DNA from: a virus
Virus record (IMG/VR): IMGVR_UViG_3300033571_020726
Span: 16,739 to 80,738 of that record
Direction: 5' to 3' (one strand)
Length of the DNA: 64,000 nt
In this document: positions 62,929-64,000 of the stretch, piece by piece
Position numbering within the stretch: the first letter of the stretch is position 1
Layout of the letters: the number at the start of each line of letters is the position of its first letter
Program-made: the position numbers and the translations under genes
The notes under the pieces: generated by a model
Databases searched by the model: none
What the model saw: only the letters and a program-made list of their open reading frames with translations
Told to the model about the DNA's origin: nothing

Positions 62929-64000
62929 TTGATTCGTAATATAATAAAATTAAAAAACATAATTAAAAAAACTTTAAATGAAACAAAATTTATAATGTCT
63001 CAAAATAAACAAAATATTAAATGGTATGAGTTTTTTTATGAAAATTTATTTTGTAAAAATATTGACGATAATGGAAACATAACACCTTATAAATATTTAA
63101 TTATTGATGATTCATCTGATAAATTTGATTTAGATGGAAATATTTTATTAAATCAAAGATATTTTGATAAAAAATATTATTTAGTACCATACGATCAGCC
63201 TTTAAATGTTGAAGAAATAGATTTTTCAAAAAGATTAAAAATTCTAAGGGAAAATGGCTTTAATGTTAATACTTTATCATTACCATATGATGATATTATT
63301 GGTCTTGAGATAAAAAATATAAATGATTTTAACATGAAATATAAAGAATGTTATAGATTAAAAATTTCAAAAGAAGAAGAATATTTTCCTCAATATTTGG
63401 ATGCTAAAAGTATGTCTGATGTTGTTGAAAAAAAAATAAAATATATACAAATAAACGATAGATTTAAATATAAAAATACTTTATATCATCTTGCAGGTCC
63501 AGATACTTTTATTTCATTTGCTGATCCTTATGAAATTGATCCAGTTAGTTTTCACTATTTATCACCTAAGTTTAGTTTAAATCCTAATGCTACATTCAAT
63601 ACACCTCATGGTTTTTATTTTTATCATTTTGATAAAAAAAATGCACAAAGATTCTATGAATGTGGTATGCCATCACATGCTGATTTTGCTATAGATCGAC
63701 CTTATTTTCATTTGGTAAAAATTGATTTAAACAATCCAAATGTTTTAATATTTAATAAAGACGGAACATCTAATAGAAAAATGTCATCGCAAGAATTCAT
63801 TAAAAATGTAAAAGAATTAATAAGAATACATATAAACTTTTTTGATAAGGAAATTAATTATAAAAAAATATATAATAAATTATTAAATTCATATTATGCA
63901 CTTACAAAATATAATGATAATCAGATCCTTGAAGAAAATCCATTATATCAATTATATAAATTTACTTTTTTATTATCAAGTCATAATATTTCTAGAAATA
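62929..64000 (+). CDS. Third tandem paralogue, cut by the right window edge
   Basis: The frame is open from a TTG at 62929 to the last base, about 357 codons. With TTG as the initiator the start reads (M)IRNIIKLKNIIKKTLNETK, which puts the L-N-E step at residue 18 exactly as in the two genes before. No ATG occurs upstream in frame before the stop at 62875, so TTG is preferred. The core reads HLAGPDTFISFADPYEID, then LNPNATFNTPHGFYFYHFDK (from about 217), FAIDRPYFHLVKIDLN, FNKDGTSNRKMS and KNVKELIRIHINFF, closest to the second paralogue. The C-terminal NEP-x-Q part lies outside the window. Only a weak ribosome binding site (ATGGTAA) is visible. Confidence 0.6.
   Translation, partial: MIRNIIKLKNIIKKTLNETKFIMSQNKQNIKWYEFFYENLFCKNIDDNGNITPYKYLIIDDSSDKFDLDGNILLNQRYFDKKYYLVPYDQPLNVEEIDFSKRLKILRENGFNVNTLSLPYDDIIGLEIKNINDFNMKYKECYRLKISKEEEYFPQYLDAKSMSDVVEKKIKYIQINDRFKYKNTLYHLAGPDTFISFADPYEIDPVSFHYLSPKFSLNPNATFNTPHGFYFYHFDKKNAQRFYECGMPSHADFAIDRPYFHLVKIDLNNPNVLIFNKDGTSNRKMSSQEFIKNVKELIRIHINFFDKEINYKKIYNKLLNSYYALTKYNDNQILEENPLYQLYKFTFLLSSHNISRN

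Noticed and set aside
1-64000. tRNA genes, integrase, attachment sites
   Set aside because: No cloverleaf with a GTTC-type T-arm outside coding sequence and no recombinase motif was found by eye; the gaps are too short for most of these.

Overview
The window is a very AT-rich (about a quarter G+C by eye), almost gap-free piece of a large myovirus genome with a T4-type morphogenesis core. All supported genes are on the + strand, spacers are mostly under 60 bases (largest 115), and many starts carry AAGGA/AGGAG-type ribosome binding sites. Typical T4-like modules are readable by motif: baseplate hub (gp5-like), wedges (gp25, gp6), a gp55-like late sigma factor, large terminase (gp17), portal (gp20), prohead protease (gp21), core scaffold (gp22-like) and major capsid protein (gp23). 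Structural genes of up to 1846 codons suggest a genome larger than T4's. The host cannot be read from the window. A low-GC, Shine-Dalgarno-using bacterium is likely, and a marine alphaproteobacterium is a guess. No tRNA, integrase, CRISPR array, tail sheath, tail tube or neck protein was recognised.

Layout. (1) 1-7800: receptor-binding/tail-fibre region of six proteins, the first cut by the window edge, with shared short N-termini, one duplicated beta module and a terminal LamG domain. (2) 7875-10288: Cas4/AddB-like PD-(D/E)XK nuclease, small membrane protein, late sigma factor and a small helical protein. (3) 10290-15105: baseplate hub and wedge genes. (4) 15150-42096: about 27 kb of Asn/Lys-rich structural proteins with LamG, FN3-like and DNRLRE-like modules, most unrecognised. 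(5) 42159-47059: DNA metabolism: RuvC-like resolvase, DnaG-type primase, a single-chain SbcD-SbcC (gp47-gp46) fusion and a Zn-ribbon protein. (6) 47099-59901: packaging and head genes in T4 order (17, 20, 21, scaffold, 23) with several small candidate core proteins between, closed by the only strong intrinsic terminator seen. (7) 60018-64000: three tandem paralogues of unknown function, the last cut by the right edge.

How the parts may work together. The prohead protease probably recognises an (L/I)-x-E motif, as in T4. Such sites occur at the expected place in the capsid protein, repeatedly in the scaffold, and at exactly residue 18 of each of the three paralogues after the terminator. This suggests the paralogues are packaged, processed internal proteins delivered with the DNA, comparable in logic to T4 IPI-III and Alt. 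Their shared core (LNPNATF-x-TPH, a Tyr-x-Tyr/FDK segment, DGT, and a C-terminal NEP-x-Q motif) has no function I can assign. This is the best candidate here for an undescribed system. Several genes start just after, or inside, strong leader hairpins, suggesting translational control or transcript processing.
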